Shown here in pieces: positions 12,274 through 12,911 of a DNA stretch of 12,911 nucleotides; position 1 is the first letter of the stretch; every line of letters starts with the position of its first letter. A program made the translations under genes and the position numbers. Below the pieces are notes generated by a model. It was not told the DNA's origin and did no database searches. It worked only from the letters and a program-made list of their open reading frames with translations. Origin of the DNA: RGIG1959 sp045651865 (GTDB lineage: Bacteria > Bacillota > Clostridia > Oscillospirales > Acutalibacteraceae); the NCBI GenBank assembly GCA_045651865.1, contig JAZRTC010000153.1, forward strand, positions 1 through 12,911, read 5' to 3'.

Positions 12274-12498
12274 ATGGCCTATTGGTTGAGTACAGCCGCT
12301 ATGGCACTTGTGCCGCTGGCGGCGATCGTGTGGTTTATTGTCAGTCTGGTCGTTTGTTTAAAAACGCCGAAAGGACACGAAAAGCGCAAAGCGCGTGAGA
12401 TTACGCTTTTCATCGCGGGGATTGCGGCGATCGTTTTTGTTGTGTTGCCGCTTCTGTTTATGGCGATGATGTACCTTTCCGTCATCTCCTTTATGTGA
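12274..12498 (+). CDS. Small membrane protein, 74 residues, two helices
   Basis: Two hydrophobic stretches at about 5-29 (STAAMALVPLAAIVWFIVSL) and 43-72 (ITLFIAGIAAIVFVVLPLLF) flank a basic loop KTPKGHEKRKARE, so the loop should face the cytoplasm. ATG 12274 has GGAGG (12261-12265) 8 nt upstream; the longer frame open from 12199 overlaps the lipoprotein gene and lacks a ribosome site. Family not recognised. It sits 14 nt after the lipoprotein gene, in the same operon. Confidence 0.8.
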   Translation: MAYWLSTAAMALVPLAAIVWFIVSLVVCLKTPKGHEKRKAREITLFIAGIAAIVFVVLPLLFMAMMYLSVISFM

Positions 12499-12508
12499 GG
12501 TGGCGGCT

Positions 12509-12649
12509 GTGAGCAACAAAGTCTATGCGTGGGTGCTGGCGGTGACCTTACTGCTTTGTGTTGTCGGCACGGTCGCGATGATTCTGTACACGGTGGATGC
12601 GTATGAACATTCCTCCATCGTGCATTACATCGCTTCGGAACGGTGGTGA
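12509..12649 (+). CDS. 46-residue single-helix membrane peptide
   Basis: It begins with GTG at 12509 and reads MSNKVYAWVLAVTLLLCVVG, continuing to a helix that ends near residue 27, then a short tail DAYEHSSIVHYIASERW. GAGGTGG (12497-12503) gives a ribosome site that overlaps the previous stop. Ten nt separate it from the upstream gene and 4 nt from the next start. No family is recognised; support comes from operon spacing, ribosome site and the membrane segment. Confidence 0.6.
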   Translation: MSNKVYAWVLAVTLLLCVVGTVAMILYTVDAYEHSSIVHYIASERW

Positions 12650-12653
12650 CGGC

Positions 12654-12911
12654 ATGAAGCTGACAAAACAACTGCTGTCCGTCTTGCTGATCGTCGCCCT
12701 GTTTGCGTGCTTTAACCTCGGGGTGTATGCGACGGTCACCTCCCGTTGCGGCGGTTTGCTGGACGGCAACCGCCGTGCGGATGCAATCGAAGTGAGCGCC
12801 TATGTGCCGTTTGATGAGGCGGCGGAACTAGCACGGCTCGACGCGCCTGCATCGCTGTCGCTCAGCGATGATCTTCCCGTGCTTGGCGGCGCGGCGGGGG
12901 TGGTGCCCGTG
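12654..12911 (+). CDS. Exported protein resembling PstS-like substrate-binding proteins, N-terminal part
   Basis: The first 86 codons are present and the frame runs off the right edge. A signal peptide or anchor covers residues about 5-29 (KQLLSVLLIVALFACFNLGVY). Near the end the segment ASLSLSDDLPVLGGAAGVVPV resembles the LPxLDGATALYP motif at the start of the ligand-binding domain of Firmicutes proteins related to phosphate-binding PstS. Here Gly replaces the motif Asp and AAGVVPV replaces ATALYP, so the ligand may differ. The ribosome site is weak (GGTGGTGA just upstream), suggesting coupling to the preceding gene. The family call is tentative because most of the protein is missing. Confidence 0.65.
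   Translation, partial: MKLTKQLLSVLLIVALFACFNLGVYATVTSRCGGLLDGNRRADAIEVSAYVPFDEAAELARLDAPASLSLSDDLPVLGGAAGVVPV

Noticed and set aside
1..12911. CRISPR array, insertion sequence or prophage genes
   Set aside because: No regularly spaced direct repeats, transposase, integrase or phage structural genes are visible.

Overview
The window reads as a chromosomal segment of a Gram-positive bacterium of the class Clostridia, most likely an Oscillospiraceae/Ruminococcaceae-type gut bacterium. This is inferred from several things: moderately GC-rich genes with strong AGGAGG-type ribosome sites, sigma-A promoters very close to TTGACA-N17-TATAAT, an rpsO-pnp pair, DegV, a YtrA-type GntR/ABC operon, and short dispersed hairpin repeats of a kind I associate with those genomes. 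Genus and species cannot be told from the sequence.

Left region (1-1130). A truncated minus-strand gene enters at the left edge behind a long (about 235 nt) untranslated leader with its own promoter and two terminator-like hairpins. It is followed by a RelB/RelE-type toxin-antitoxin pair with a near-consensus promoter, a perfect 19-bp palindromic operator over the -10 box, and a terminator that overlaps the toxin stop codon. The stem AAGCGGAA/TTCCGCTT recurs four times here.

Non-coding region (1024-2103). No protein gene is convincing. It holds a pair of facing sigma-A promoters around a compact multi-branched RNA element of about 124 nt (unassigned), a strong plus-strand terminator, a second stretch of structured sequence, a minus-strand tRNA-Arg(ACG) with a perfect promoter, and the promoter and structured leader of rpsO.

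RNA metabolism block (2104-6437). rpsO (ribosomal protein S15) and pnp (polynucleotide phosphorylase) form the classic operon, separated by a perfect 13-bp hairpin and a 97-nt rod-like hairpin just before the pnp ribosome site. After a terminator and a dispersed repeat come a DEAD-box RNA helicase and a translationally coupled 83-aa membrane protein, closed by a bidirectional terminator.

Minus-strand pair (6522-8597). A DegV-family fatty-acid-binding protein with its own promoter, and an iron-containing alcohol dehydrogenase, face back toward the helicase. A 49-aa membrane peptide is transcribed divergently from the dehydrogenase.

Right region (8923-12911). A GntR/YtrA-type repressor with a consensus promoter and a perfect 27-bp palindromic operator leads an overlapping operon: repressor, ABC ATPase, polytopic permease with a large C-terminal domain, BamE-like lipoprotein, two small membrane proteins, and the start of an exported protein that resembles PstS-type substrate-binding proteins and runs off the window. 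Close spacing suggests one transcript in which GntR controls an envelope-stress or export function.
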